Below are positions 40,799 through 50,232 of a stretch of 64,000 nucleotides of DNA, one piece after another. Both the position numbers and the translations under genes were made by a program. The stretch comes from JBHJHP01 sp042219825 (lineage in GTDB: Bacteria > Bacteroidota > Bacteroidia > Bacteroidales > UBA5342). Below the pieces are notes generated by a model. It did not search any database, was not told the DNA's origin, and was given only the letters and a program-made list of their open reading frames with translations. Every line of letters begins with the position of its first letter. Position 1 is the first letter of the stretch. Location of the stretch: assembly GCF_042219825.1 (NCBI RefSeq), contig NZ_JBHJHQ010000008.1, positions 1-64,000 of the forward strand, read 5' to 3'.

Positions 40799-42208
40799 TT
40801 AGCGGATGGGTTCCAGGCCCATCCCCTCAGCGATCTTCAGCATATATTTTCTGGCTTCATCGTATTCGTTAGGGATAATGCCGTCCAGGATGGCGTCTTT
40901 TATGGCTGATTTTATATCGCCAACTTCCTTACATGGTTTCAGATCAAACGTATCCATTATCTCCTCGCCGGTAACCGGTGGTTGAAAGTTTCGAATTTTG
41001 TCCTTTGACTCAATTTCTATCAATTTATCGCGTACCAGTTTAAAATTATTCAGGTACTGCTTCACCTTCGCCTCGTTCTTTGAAGTAATGTCGGCTTCAC
41101 AGAGGTTCATCAAATGATCGATATCATCACCTGCCTCGAACAACAAACGCCTCACCGCAGAATCCGACACGGTATCCTCTGCCAACACAATTGGTCTCAT
41201 GTGGAGATTTACCATCTTTTGTACGAACTTCATTTTTTCGTTCAGTGGCAGTTTCATGCGCCTGAAAATATTCGGGATCATTTTTGATCCCACAAAATTA
41301 TGGTTGTGAAAAGTCCAGCCAAGATTATCATCAAAACGTTTGGTTCTGGGTTTTCCTATATCGTGTAAAATTGCAGACCATCTTAGCCACAGATCGTCGG
41401 TAACCTTCGACAAATTGTCCAAAACCTGTAAAGTATGGTAAAAATTATCTTTGTGAGCCACACCTGATTTTGCATCCACACCTTTCATGGCTGCCAGTTC
41501 CGGAAAAATAAGCTGCAAAAGTCCCGTTCTTTCCAATAATACAAATCCTGCGGATGGTTTTGATGAAAGCACGATCTTATTTAACTCATCTACGATCCTT
41601 TCTTTGGAGACAATACCAATCCTTTCTTTATTCTTTTGAATAGCGTCAAAAGTTTCCGGATCTATTGAAAAATCCAGCTGGCTTGCAAATCTTACAGCCC
41701 GCATCATGCGCAAGGGATCATCCGAAAATGTGATATCCGGATCCAACGGGGTGACAATTCGTTTATTTTTGATGTCTGTCAGACCGTTAAACGGATCTAA
41801 CAGCTCCCCAAAATTTTGCTTGTTCAGTGAAAGTGCCAGTGCATTAATGGTAAAATCACGCCTGTTCTGGTCATCTTCCAGAGTTCCACTTTCTACTACA
41901 GGCTTTCTACTATTCCTGCTGTACGACTCTTTTCTGGCTCCAACAAACTCAATCTCCAGATTATTAAGTTTTATTTGTGCAGTCCCGAAATTCTTAAATA
42001 CATGCACACTGACATTTTGTCCTAATCTTTTTGCACATTGCTCTGCAATCCTGATCCCGTCCCCCAGTACAACAACATCAATGTCCTTCGAAGGCCTTTC
42101 AAGGATTATGTCACGCACATAACCACCTATCACAAAGCATCTCACATTTTCCTCTTCCGAAATGTCCGAAATTACTTTAAAAACCCTATGTTTGAGATAT
42201 CTTATCAT
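40799..42208 (-). CDS. cca: CCA tRNA nucleotidyltransferase with HD domain
   Basis: A 469-residue class II CCA-adding enzyme. The nucleotidyltransferase head has the metal motif VIGGYVRDIILERPSKDIDVVVLGDG (about residues 26-51), then RRDFTINALAL and the RNA-binding SDDPLRMMRAVRFASQL. A C-terminal HD domain carries LHDIGKPRTKRF at about 265. It adds or repairs the 3' CCA of tRNA, which matters because the tRNA-Pro gene here does not encode CCA. Single gene. Confidence 0.95.
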   Translation of the reverse strand: MIRYLKHRVFKVISDISEEENVRCFVIGGYVRDIILERPSKDIDVVVLGDGIRIAEQCAKRLGQNVSVHVFKNFGTAQIKLNNLEIEFVGARKESYSRNSRKPVVESGTLEDDQNRRDFTINALALSLNKQNFGELLDPFNGLTDIKNKRIVTPLDPDITFSDDPLRMMRAVRFASQLDFSIDPETFDAIQKNKERIGIVSKERIVDELNKIVLSSKPSAGFVLLERTGLLQLIFPELAAMKGVDAKSGVAHKDNFYHTLQVLDNLSKVTDDLWLRWSAILHDIGKPRTKRFDDNLGWTFHNHNFVGSKMIPNIFRRMKLPLNEKMKFVQKMVNLHMRPIVLAEDTVSDSAVRRLLFEAGDDIDHLMNLCEADITSKNEAKVKQYLNNFKLVRDKLIEIESKDKIRNFQPPVTGEEIMDTFDLKPCKEVGDIKSAIKDAILDGIIPNEYDEARKYMLKIAEGMGLEPIR

Positions 42209-42361
42209 TTGTTAATCCATGAACAACGAAACAGATGATATTGTTTCAGCTTAAAAGGTGACAAAATTAAAAGATATTTTTTAATATAGATGTCAGCAAA
42301 TTTTTTCTGGCACATATTTTGATATATAGATTTTTATATATTAATTTAAAAAAAATTTACG

Positions 42362-42718
42362 ATGATTGAGCATTTAACAGACGAGACATTTAAATCAAAG
42401 GTTTTCAACTGGGTAGAAAATAAAGATTGGAAATTTGAAGGAGAAAAACCTGCAGTAATTGACTTTTATGCAGATTGGTGTGGGCCATGTAAGATGGTAG
42501 CTCCTATTCTGGAAGAACTGGCCGATGAATATGCAGGCAAAATTGATATCTATAAAGTTGACACGGAAGCTCAAAGGGAAGTTTCTTCTATATTTGGTAT
42601 TCAGAGTATTCCTTCAATTTTGTTTGTACCGGTAGACGGACAACCACAGATGGCTATGGGTGCACTGCCAAAAGATACTTTCAAAAGAGCTTTTGAAGAC
42701 GTATTCAATGTAAAATAA
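42362..42718 (+). CDS. trxA: thioredoxin
   Basis: A 118-residue cytosolic thioredoxin with the classical active site DFYADWCGPCKM (Cys-Gly-Pro-Cys, about residues 40-43) and the cis-Pro in GIQSIPSILFV. The N-terminus (MIEHLTDETFKSKVFNWVEN) is longer than in E. coli TrxA. It reduces protein disulfides. It is followed 26 bases later by a paralogue with a signal peptide, and the two are closely related along their whole length. Confidence 0.93.
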   Translation: MIEHLTDETFKSKVFNWVENKDWKFEGEKPAVIDFYADWCGPCKMVAPILEELADEYAGKIDIYKVDTEAQREVSSIFGIQSIPSILFVPVDGQPQMAMGALPKDTFKRAFEDVFNVK

Positions 42719-42744
42719 TCCTTTAAAGGAACAAAACAACAAAT

Positions 42745-43257
42745 ATGAAAAAGAGTATTAAAAGCCTGGCAATAGCATTAGTTTCAGGTTTCGTTTTGAT
42801 AAACTTCTCTTATTGCTCGAACAAAGCAAAAGGTGAAACCAAGGAGAAGAGTGAGGTGATAGATGCACTGCCTAACGAAGAGGCAAATGCAGGTGTAATC
42901 CATTTAACATCTGAAACATTCAGGGATCAGGTTTTTGATTACGTTAATAGTAAAGAATGGAACTATAAGGGTGACAAGCCTGCTATACTTGACTTTTACG
43001 CTGACTGGTGTCAGCCATGTAAAATGTTAGCACCGCACCTGGAAGCTATTCAGAAAGAATATAAAGGCGAGGTTCAGATTTATAAGATCAATACAGATGA
43101 AAACCGGGAAGTAGCCGGTGCTTTTGGAATTCAGAGTCTGCCTACTATTGTTTTTGTTCCCAAAGAAGGACAACCACAGGCTGTTATGGGTTACAGACCA
43201 CAGTCAGATCTGGAATCAATTATTACAGAAGTACTTAAAGTTGAAAAACCAGAATAA
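42745..43257 (+). CDS. exported thioredoxin paralogue (probable lipoprotein) with CQPC active site
   Basis: A 170-residue protein. A signal (SLAIALVSGFVLINFSYC) ends at a Cys at about residue 24, which fits a lipoprotein although Tyr precedes the Cys. A thioredoxin domain closely similar to the upstream trxA follows. Its active site is DFYADWCQPCKM, with Gln replacing Gly between the cysteines, and the cis-Pro is in GIQSLPTIVFV. It would act in the periplasm as a disulfide exchange protein. It is followed by a strong terminator at 43275, so the pair is a complete operon. Confidence 0.85.
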   Translation: MKKSIKSLAIALVSGFVLINFSYCSNKAKGETKEKSEVIDALPNEEANAGVIHLTSETFRDQVFDYVNSKEWNYKGDKPAILDFYADWCQPCKMLAPHLEAIQKEYKGEVQIYKINTDENREVAGAFGIQSLPTIVFVPKEGQPQAVMGYRPQSDLESIITEVLKVEKPE

Positions 43258-43274
43258 GAATAAAGTAAAAAATT

Positions 43275-43305
43275 AAAAATCCGGTTTAAACAACCGGATT
43301 TTTTT
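43275..43305. terminator. bidirectional terminator between the thioredoxin pair and hisIE
   Basis: AAAATCCGGTT pairs with AACCGGATTTTTTT around a TTAAAC-type loop. It is shared by convergent transcripts. Confidence 0.85.
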
Positions 43306-43310
43306 ATGCG

Positions 43311-43907
43311 TTATTTTTTATGGCGTTTTCTGAGTTCTTTAGCAACGTCTTCAATCCTGTAACCCTTATATGTCAGCATGACAATCAGGTGGTACATTAA
43401 ATCTGCTGCCTCCATTATCATTCCTTCATCGGTACCGTTAACGGCATCAATAATTACCTCAGCCGCTTCCTCTCCAATTTTCTGGGTTATTTTATTAATC
43501 CCACGATTGAAAAGTTTAGTTGTATAAGATCCCTCCGGCATCTTTTCTTTGCGCTTCTCAATAAAATCCTGAAGCTGCTTGATAAACATAATGTCCTCAC
43601 TGTTCTTTTCATTCCAGCAGGTATCAGCACCTGTATGGCACACAGGACCTTTTGGTTTTACCTTGATCAGTAAAGTATCATCATCACAATCGGATAAAAT
43701 ACTGACAACTTTAAGAAAATTACCGCTTTCCTCACCTTTTGTCCATAATCTTTGCTTTGAACGGCTGTAAAAAGTAACCAGTTTTTCATCAACTGTTTTA
43801 TTATACGCCTCTTCATTCATATAACCAAGCATTAATACCTTGTTGGTTTTTGAGTCCTGAATGACCGCAGGAATGAGGCCGTCACCTTTTGCAAAATCAA
43901 GTTTCAT
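43311..43907 (-). CDS. hisIE: bifunctional phosphoribosyl-AMP cyclohydrolase/phosphoribosyl-ATP pyrophosphatase
   Basis: A 198-residue HisI-HisE fusion. The cyclohydrolase part (1-105) has VLMLGYMNEEAY, FYSRSKQRLWTKGEESGN and the metal-binding CDDDTLLIKVKPKGPVCHTG. The pyrophosphatase part (about 110-198) has SYTTKLFNRGINKITQKIGEEAAEVIIDA. It performs the second and third steps of histidine synthesis. It is the last gene of the purU-tlpA-like-hisH-hisA-hisF-hisIE run. Confidence 0.96.
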   Translation of the reverse strand: MKLDFAKGDGLIPAVIQDSKTNKVLMLGYMNEEAYNKTVDEKLVTFYSRSKQRLWTKGEESGNFLKVVSILSDCDDDTLLIKVKPKGPVCHTGADTCWNEKNSEDIMFIKQLQDFIEKRKEKMPEGSYTTKLFNRGINKITQKIGEEAAEVIIDAVNGTDEGMIMEAADLMYHLIVMLTYKGYRIEDVAKELRKRHKK

Positions 43908-43922
43908 GTTATTGTTATTAAA

Positions 43923-44678
43923 TTATAATCTTACTGGTATTCCTTTATTATGCAAATATTGTTTTAAATCTTTAATTGCAATCTCTTTATAGTGAAAAAT
44001 ACTGGCTGCCAGACCGGCATCAGCTTTTCCCTTTGTAAAAGTATCAACAAAATGGTCCATTGTACCTGCACCTCCGGATGCGATAACCGGAATTGATAAA
44101 TTCTCTGAAAGAGTTCTGAGCGCATCGTTAGCAAAACCATTTTTCGTCCCGTCATGGTTCATACTGGTAAATAATATTTCACCTGCTCCGCGCGATTCAG
44201 CTTCCTTTGCCCAGGAGAACAACTCCTTATCGGTTGGAATTCTACCTCCATTAACAGTTACAGTCCAGTGATTGTTTGCTTCCCTTGCATCGATAGCACA
44301 CACCACAAACTGATTCCCAAAGTTTTTTGCCAGATCACTGATCAACTGAGGATTTCGCACAGCAGATGAATTTACAGAAATTTTATCAGCACCCGCATTA
44401 AGTAATGCTTCAGCATCTTTCAATTCGCTGATTCCACCACCAACGGTAAACGGAATATTAATATGATGTGCAATTCGTCCAACCAGATCCACAAAGGTTT
44501 TTCGCCCTTCGTGCGTTGCCGTAATATCCAAAAAAACCAATTCATCAGCACCTTGTTGCGCATACAAAGCGCCAAGCTCCACAGGATCACCCACGGCCTT
44601 AATACCCACAAAGTTTATTCCCTTTACAGTCTGACCATCTTTAATATCAAGGCATGGTATAATGCGTTTTGCTAACAT
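43923..44678 (-). CDS. hisF: imidazole glycerol phosphate synthase, cyclase subunit
   Basis: A 251-residue (beta/alpha)8 barrel. It starts MLAKRIIPCLDIKDGQTVKG, with the catalytic Asp in the CLDIKDG region, VGGGI at about residue 80 and the second catalytic Asp in VVCAIDAR (about 130). It uses ammonia passed from HisH to make imidazole glycerol phosphate and AICAR. It starts 2 bases after hisA ends. Confidence 0.97.
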   Translation of the reverse strand: MLAKRIIPCLDIKDGQTVKGINFVGIKAVGDPVELGALYAQQGADELVFLDITATHEGRKTFVDLVGRIAHHINIPFTVGGGISELKDAEALLNAGADKISVNSSAVRNPQLISDLAKNFGNQFVVCAIDAREANNHWTVTVNGGRIPTDKELFSWAKEAESRGAGEILFTSMNHDGTKNGFANDALRTLSENLSIPVIASGGAGTMDHFVDTFTKGKADAGLAASIFHYKEIAIKDLKQYLHNKGIPVRL

Positions 44679-44680
44679 AT

Positions 44681-45409
44681 TTATGCATTTAATATATAGC
44701 GATTAATTTCCGCCAGAGAAATTTTACCCTCGTAAATCGCTTTTCCGGTAATTACTGCCGGCACATTATTTTCTTCAAGTTCAGTTATATCTTTAAACGA
44801 ACTTACACCACCGCTTGCAATCAGATATAATCCTGGTATTTCATGCAATAACGATTTATACAACCCGGTTGAAGGCCCCGTCAGCATTCCATCCCTGCTT
44901 ATATCGGTTGATATAACTTTACGGATTCCCTTTTCAACATATCGCTTAATAAACGATCCGATTTCCATATCGGTATCTTCTGTCCAGCCGGTTACAGCTA
45001 TTTTGTTGTCTTTGGCATCAGCCCCCAAAATAATTTTTTCACCGCCATATGCATCAATCCATTTCTGAAAAGTTTCAGGATCTTTAACAGCAATGCTCCC
45101 ACCGGTTATCATTGCCGCGCCTGAATTAAATGCAATTTTCAAATCGTCGTTTGTTTTCAGTCCGCCTCCAAAATCAATGACCAGATTAGTTTTTGAAGCA
45201 ATCCGCTCCAGTACTTTCCAGTTTACAATATGTTTTGCTTTGGCGCCGTCCAAATCAACCAGATGCAAACGACTTATTCCGTTCGCCTCAAACTCCAGTG
45301 CAACCTCCAGTGGATCTTCCCTGTAGGTGGTCATTTGGGAATAATCTCCCTGGCTCAACCTCACACATTTGCCATCAATAATATCTATTGCCGGGATTAT
45401 TTCAATCAT
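44681..45409 (-). CDS. hisA: phosphoribosylformimino-5-aminoimidazole carboxamide ribotide isomerase
   Basis: A 242-residue barrel homologous to HisF. It opens with EIIPAIDIIDGKCVRLSQGD and has LVIDFGGGLKTNDDL and the second catalytic Asp in STDISRDGMLTGPS. It converts ProFAR to PRFAR in histidine synthesis. It begins 1 base after hisH stops, within a tightly packed operon. Confidence 0.97.
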   Translation of the reverse strand: MIEIIPAIDIIDGKCVRLSQGDYSQMTTYREDPLEVALEFEANGISRLHLVDLDGAKAKHIVNWKVLERIASKTNLVIDFGGGLKTNDDLKIAFNSGAAMITGGSIAVKDPETFQKWIDAYGGEKIILGADAKDNKIAVTGWTEDTDMEIGSFIKRYVEKGIRKVISTDISRDGMLTGPSTGLYKSLLHEIPGLYLIASGGVSSFKDITELEENNVPAVITGKAIYEGKISLAEINRYILNA

Positions 45410-45410
45410 T

Positions 45411-46010
45411 TTACAACGCTAAAAATGCTTTTAAAATCTTTTCACCTACCGATCCGCTTTTCTCAGGATGAAACTGTGTAGCGTAGAAATTATCTTTCTG
45501 TAAGGCAGAACTGAACGAAACAATATAGTCTGTAGATGCAGCCGTTTCGTTTGACAACTCAGCATAATAGGAATGCACAAAATAAATGTACTCTCCGCTA
45601 ATTTCTTTCGGTATAAAACTATTTTCAGGAACCGAAAGGCTGTTCCAACCCATATGAGGAACCTTGGTCACATTCTCCATTCCCGATTCTGGGCGAAACA
45701 ATTTTACCTTATTTTCAAAGATTCCGAGGCAATCCACATCATTCTCCTCAGAATGGCTGCACATAAGTTGCATACCAAGGCAAATCCCTAAAACAGGTTG
45801 TTTCAGTTCTTTTATAAGCTGATCCAATCCGTTTTTTTGCAGGTAAGCCATGGTTGTACTGGCCTCACCCACGCCTGGGAAAATAACCTTATCGGCGGCT
45901 TTTATTTTGTCATGATCGGCAGTAATTTCAGCTTCAACACCCAAACGGCTAAGTGCATGATACACCGATCGTATATTTCCTGCATTATATTTGATAATGA
46001 CAACATTCAT
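45411..46010 (-). CDS. hisH: imidazole glycerol phosphate synthase, glutamine amidotransferase subunit
   Basis: A 199-residue class I glutaminase counted from ATG 46010, which gives the expected start MNVVIIKYNAGNIRSV; an in-frame GTG at 46016 would overlap the upstream gene. The nucleophile Cys is in GICLGMQLMC (about residue 80), and His-Glu are in FYATQFHPEKSG (about 181-183). It supplies ammonia to HisF. It directly follows the tlpA-like gene. Confidence 0.95.
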   Translation of the reverse strand: MNVVIIKYNAGNIRSVYHALSRLGVEAEITADHDKIKAADKVIFPGVGEASTTMAYLQKNGLDQLIKELKQPVLGICLGMQLMCSHSEENDVDCLGIFENKVKLFRPESGMENVTKVPHMGWNSLSVPENSFIPKEISGEYIYFVHSYYAELSNETAASTDYIVSFSSALQKDNFYATQFHPEKSGSVGEKILKAFLAL

Positions 46011-46012
46011 TT

Positions 46013-46558
46013 TCACTGCTCAAGAATTTCTGCAATTTTTTCTTTCATGGCATCAAACTCCTCCCTGTTGAAGAGCCTGGTCAGGTAAACAATTTTGCCG
46101 GTTTTATCGATAATCACATTTCGTGTTACTCCGGCTTCTTTTAGCGCAATCCTGGCAAAAATATCTGCTCCAGGATCCAACGCCAACGGATATGTAATCC
46201 CAACTGTTTTTCCAAACTCCTGAACCTTATCAAGAGGCTCATCCCGATCCACACCAGCAAGGAAAAAATCGTTCCTGGATTTATATTTCTGCCAAATCTC
46301 ACTTTCGATAAAAGGCATTTCTTTTCGGCATACACTGCACCAACTGGCCGTAAACTGGAGCATCACGACCTTCCCCCGAAGTGATGCAAGAGAAACGGTA
46401 TCACCACTTACTAAATGAAGTACTAAATCAGGAGCCATTTGTCCAACTTCCACAATATAGCCTCTGTCATCTTTCGACACTACTTCTCCGTTTGAAACTT
46501 TAATACCAAGTCCAACGAATAATACGATCAAAAACGCGTATGATAAAAATGTTCTCAT
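46013..46558 (-). CDS. exported TlpA-type thiol-disulfide reductase
   Basis: A 181-residue protein with an N-terminal signal or membrane anchor (FLSYAFLIVLFVGLGIKVSNG) followed by a TlpA/ResA-like thioredoxin domain. The active site is LQFTASWCSVCRKEMPFIE (Cys-Ser-Val-Cys, about residues 77-80), and the cis-Pro loop is altered to AGVTRNVIIDKTG, with Thr-Arg instead of Pro. It should act in the periplasm. It lies inside the histidine operon, 1 base after purU and 2 bases before hisH, an unexpected company. Confidence 0.85.
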   Translation of the reverse strand: MRTFLSYAFLIVLFVGLGIKVSNGEVVSKDDRGYIVEVGQMAPDLVLHLVSGDTVSLASLRGKVVMLQFTASWCSVCRKEMPFIESEIWQKYKSRNDFFLAGVDRDEPLDKVQEFGKTVGITYPLALDPGADIFARIALKEAGVTRNVIIDKTGKIVYLTRLFNREEFDAMKEKIAEILEQ

Positions 46559-46559
46559 T

Positions 46560-47438
46560 CTAACTAAATACTACTGTTCTGTTTTTATACACCAATACTT
46601 TCCTTTCCAGATGCTTTTGTACGGCCCTTGATAACACAATTTTTTCAAGGTCTCTGCCCTTACGTACCAGGCTTAAAACTGAATCTTTATGGGTAATCCT
46701 AACCACATCCTGTTCAATGATCGGACCGGCATCCAAATCTGAAGTAACATAATGACTGGTGGCACCAATAATTTTCACCCCCCTCTGATGTGCCGCATGA
46801 TATGGCTTGGCTCCCATAAAAGCCGGCAAAAATGAATGGTGAATATTTATAACCCGCTCAGGATAATTCCCAATAAAATCTGCCGAAAGAATCTGCATAT
46901 ACCTGGCAAGTACAATAAAGTCGATCTCATTTTTCTTCAGTAAAGCCAGTTCAGCTGCCTCCACTTCATCCTTGGTTTCTTTTGTCACAGGAAAATGGTG
47001 GTAGGGTAGTTTAAACTGTTCTGCCACATGCGCAAGATCATCATGATTGCTTATAATCAACGGAATCTCCACATCCCATTCGCCGGCAGCATGACGCGCC
47101 AGTAAATCGTAAAGGCAATGCGGCATTTTAGACACCATAATTGCCATTCGTGGTTTTCTGTCGGAAAAATATATCCGCCACCAGGTAAGATTGTATTTGA
47201 TTCCAAACAATGTTTCAAAATAATCCTTCACCTTTTCCTTTGGGATCACAAAACCTTTCAAGTCCCACTCTATACGTGTGTAAAATATACCCTCCTCCCT
47301 GTCAACATGCTGATCAAGGTAAAGAATATTTCCGTTATTTTCGTTGATAAATTCAGTAATAGCAGCCAGAATTCCCTGCTTATCCGGACAATGCATCAAC
47401 AATACCGCTGTCTCCCGTCCGTTTTTATCACCAACCAT
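46560..47438 (-). CDS. purU: formyltetrahydrofolate deformylase
   Basis: A 292-residue enzyme with an N-terminal ACT domain (about 8-80; VLLMHCPDKQGILAAITEFI) and a C-terminal formyltransferase-like domain. The catalytic Asn/His/Asp set is visible in INIHHSFLPAFMGAKPYHAA (about 221-240) and VTSDLDAGPIIEQD (about 257). It hydrolyses 10-formyl-THF to formate and THF, balancing one-carbon pools used by purine synthesis; HisF releases AICAR into the same pathway. It is the first gene of the his run, with a TAnnTTTG element (TATTTTTG) at 47471-47464. Confidence 0.94.
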   Translation of the reverse strand: MVGDKNGRETAVLLMHCPDKQGILAAITEFINENNGNILYLDQHVDREEGIFYTRIEWDLKGFVIPKEKVKDYFETLFGIKYNLTWWRIYFSDRKPRMAIMVSKMPHCLYDLLARHAAGEWDVEIPLIISNHDDLAHVAEQFKLPYHHFPVTKETKDEVEAAELALLKKNEIDFIVLARYMQILSADFIGNYPERVINIHHSFLPAFMGAKPYHAAHQRGVKIIGATSHYVTSDLDAGPIIEQDVVRITHKDSVLSLVRKGRDLEKIVLSRAVQKHLERKVLVYKNRTVVFS

Positions 47439-47664
47439 CTTCTTTAACTTTATTATTGGTTTGCAAAAATAACCAAAAGCATTTAATAAGTAGTAATAAT
47501 TACGCTAACAGTTGTAAAACAAACATATTAATCACTCATCAATTATTTTTCACGCCATGAGTAAAGATGTATTAAGCCTTGTATTACCATAAATTTGATG
47601 TTTGATTACATCAAAAAACATAGTATCTTAGCTACTCAAATTAAATACAACAAATTCCAGTATT

Positions 47665-48801
47665 ATGAAAACACTTTTTAAAACAGTATTCATTTTAACA
47701 GCTATAGCATTAATACATTCCTGCGCGCCCAAAGCCCCGGCTAACAAAGCAGGAATTGATCCTCAGGCTTTCAATAAAGTGGTGGACGGGAAACAGGTTT
47801 CGCTTGTAACACTGACCAATAAAAACGGTCTGGAAATGACAGTTACCAACTTCGGCGCTAAGGTTGTAAGCCTTATGATTCCCGATAAAAATGGTGAATT
47901 TACAGATATCGTTTTAGGATTCAATAATATTGATGACTATATGACATATGAACCATATTTCGGAGCAGCCATAGGTCGTTACGGAAACAGGATTGCGAAC
48001 GCTGAGTTCACCTTGAATGGAGAGGTATATCACCTGTCAAAAAATGATGGCAACAATAGCCTTCATGGTGGTAAAAAAGGATTCAATGCTGTTGTATGGG
48101 ATATGGAAAAAGTTAATGACCATACCGTTAAATTCACCTATGTTTCAAAAGATGGCGAAGAAGGATATCCCGGCGATCTAACAGTTCATATGACTTACCA
48201 GCTGACTGACAATAATGAATTTAAAATCAATTACGAAGCAACAACAGATAAACCAACAGTTTTAAACCTGACACATCACAGTTTCTTTAATTTGCATGGC
48301 GAAGGTGACGGAACAATTAATGACCTGGTTTTATACATTAATGCAGATAATTTCACTCCGACTGATTCAGTTTTAATACCAACAGGCGAAATTATTCCTG
48401 TTGCCGGAACACCTATGGACTTTACTACGCCAACGGAAATTGGTGAACGCATAAACGATGACTATACGCCATTGATACTAGGGCACGGATATGATCACAA
48501 CTTTGTTTTGAATCAGCCTGAACCAAAAGCAATGGTATTAGCTGCCAGTGTTTATGATCCGGTCAGTGGTCGTTACATGGAAGTACATACAGACGAACCA
48601 GGAATTCAGTTCTATGGTGGTAATTTCCTTGATGGAACTGTAATTGGTAAAAGTGGAAATGCCTATAACTACAGAACCGCATTGTGTCTGGAAACACAGC
48701 ATTTTCCAGACTCACCAAACAAACCAAACTTCCCGACAACTGTATTAAACCCGGGTGAAACCTATACACATACCTGTATTTATAAATTCGATGTAAAATA
48801 A
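47665..48801 (+). CDS. galM: aldose 1-epimerase, lipoprotein form
   Basis: A 378-residue GalM-family epimerase. A lipoprotein signal (ILTAIALIHSC, with Cys at about residue 20) places it outside the cytoplasm. Typical motifs are FGAAIGRYGNRIANAEFTLNG (about 99-119), NSLHGGKKGF, the catalytic His in LNLTHHSFFNLHG, and the closing Glu in ALCLETQHFPDSPNKPNFP. It interconverts alpha and beta anomers of sugars such as galactose or glucose in the periplasm, likely during polysaccharide use. Single gene with its own terminator. Confidence 0.93.
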   Translation: MKTLFKTVFILTAIALIHSCAPKAPANKAGIDPQAFNKVVDGKQVSLVTLTNKNGLEMTVTNFGAKVVSLMIPDKNGEFTDIVLGFNNIDDYMTYEPYFGAAIGRYGNRIANAEFTLNGEVYHLSKNDGNNSLHGGKKGFNAVVWDMEKVNDHTVKFTYVSKDGEEGYPGDLTVHMTYQLTDNNEFKINYEATTDKPTVLNLTHHSFFNLHGEGDGTINDLVLYINADNFTPTDSVLIPTGEIIPVAGTPMDFTTPTEIGERINDDYTPLILGHGYDHNFVLNQPEPKAMVLAASVYDPVSGRYMEVHTDEPGIQFYGGNFLDGTVIGKSGNAYNYRTALCLETQHFPDSPNKPNFPTTVLNPGETYTHTCIYKFDVK

Positions 48802-48823
48802 ATCTCTCATTAACATATAAAAA

Positions 48824-48849
48824 TAGCCCTCTATTGAGGGCTTTTTTTA
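48824..48849 (+). terminator. galM terminator
   Basis: AGCCCTC pairs with GAGGGCT around TATT, then eight Ts follow. Confidence 0.85.
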
Positions 48850-49023
48850 TCCTTAAAACTGCGTAAAGCTTCTACAAAATTCATATTATTTCCACAATCA
48901 TATCATAATTTCCCATAACGTCCAATGCTGGCACTCTTTATTTATGCCGATTAAGCCGCAATACAATTAATTGGCATAATATTTAAACATATCCATACCA
49001 TATACAAACTAAAACTTAATAGC

Positions 49024-49968
49024 ATGGATAAATTATTCACATCTGATTTCTGGGAAAAAGTAATAAGTACATTATCAAACTGGGTCATAACAGAACTCCC
49101 TTCCATTGTAATTTTGATTGTCTTGCTTATCATTTCACTCAAAGTAATGGCATTTTTCATAACAAAACTGAGAGATATTCTGGCAAAACGTGCGATAAAC
49201 CAAACACCTGATGAACCCAATACAGAAGCAGAAAAACGTTTAAATACATTAATGGGAATTCTTAGAAAAGGTGCTTCCGTGATTATCTGGGCTGTTTTTA
49301 TAATGATATTTCTGAAAAAAATAAATATAGACATAGGTCCAATTTTAGCCGGTGCAGGTATCCTTGGTCTCGCGGTAGGCTTCGGAGCTCAGGAATTGGT
49401 ACGGGATTTCCTGTCCGGATTTTTTATCTTGCTTGAAAATCAGATCAGAACCGGAGATGTAGCCATCCTAAACGGCACGGGTGGCTTGGTTGAAAAGATT
49501 GAACTCAGAACTATAACCTTACGTGACATGGCAGGTGTGGTTCATGTGTTTCAAAACGGTAAAATTAACTCCCTATCAAACATGACAAAAGAATGGTCGG
49601 CTATGGTTTTTGATATTGGCGTTGCTTACAAGGAAGATCTGAATCAGGTTATGAAAATCATGAAGGAAGTTGCGGAGGACCTGAAAAATGATAAGGAATT
49701 TGAAGATAAAATACTTGAACCGATGGAAATATTCGGACTCGACAGTTTTGGTGACAGTGCACTTGTTGTGAAAGGGAGAATTAAAACCAAACCTATCCAA
49801 CAATGGACAGTTGGACGTGAATACCGTAAACGTCTGAAAGAAGCTTTCGATACACAAAATATAGAAATCCCATTCCCTCACCAGACTATCTACTGGGGTG
49901 AAGAAATTGATCCGCTAAGATTAACAATGGAGAAAGCAGAGGAACATGCAAAATCAGCCAGAAACTGA
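49024..49968 (+). CDS. MscS-family small-conductance mechanosensitive channel
   Basis: A 314-residue protein with three predicted membrane helices (about residues 20-48, 78-98 and 105-130). The pore-lining TM3 holds the Gly/Ala-rich stretch PILAGAGILGLAVGFGAQELVRDFLSGFFIL (Ala-Gly packing of MscS). A cytoplasmic beta/vestibule domain follows (VEKIELRTITLRDMAG, FQNGKI). It opens under membrane tension to release solutes. Single gene with terminator 49993-50018. Confidence 0.92.
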   Translation: MDKLFTSDFWEKVISTLSNWVITELPSIVILIVLLIISLKVMAFFITKLRDILAKRAINQTPDEPNTEAEKRLNTLMGILRKGASVIIWAVFIMIFLKKINIDIGPILAGAGILGLAVGFGAQELVRDFLSGFFILLENQIRTGDVAILNGTGGLVEKIELRTITLRDMAGVVHVFQNGKINSLSNMTKEWSAMVFDIGVAYKEDLNQVMKIMKEVAEDLKNDKEFEDKILEPMEIFGLDSFGDSALVVKGRIKTKPIQQWTVGREYRKRLKEAFDTQNIEIPFPHQTIYWGEEIDPLRLTMEKAEEHAKSARN

Positions 49969-49992
49969 AACACGAATGCCTATATAATTTTG

Positions 49993-50018
49993 AAAAGGAG
50001 CCACAGAGCTCCTTTTTT
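49993..50018 (+). terminator. terminator of the MscS-type gene
   Basis: AAAAGGAGC pairs with GCTCCTTTTTT around CACAGA. Confidence 0.85.
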
Positions 50019-50232
50019 ACTCTGATTATCATTTCACCACGCGGCTTAACATTTATTTATAGTGATTCAATGCAAACGATAGGTTAATCCAAATTACACA
50101 ATTTAAATACTTTTCTCCCTCTCCGATTTTAATATTATTTAATTTTATTGTTTATTTTTTGTTAATTTTAATTTATTTTTTCTTATATTTACAATAAATA
50201 TAAAACAAATTATTATCGAAAAAACTTTTACT

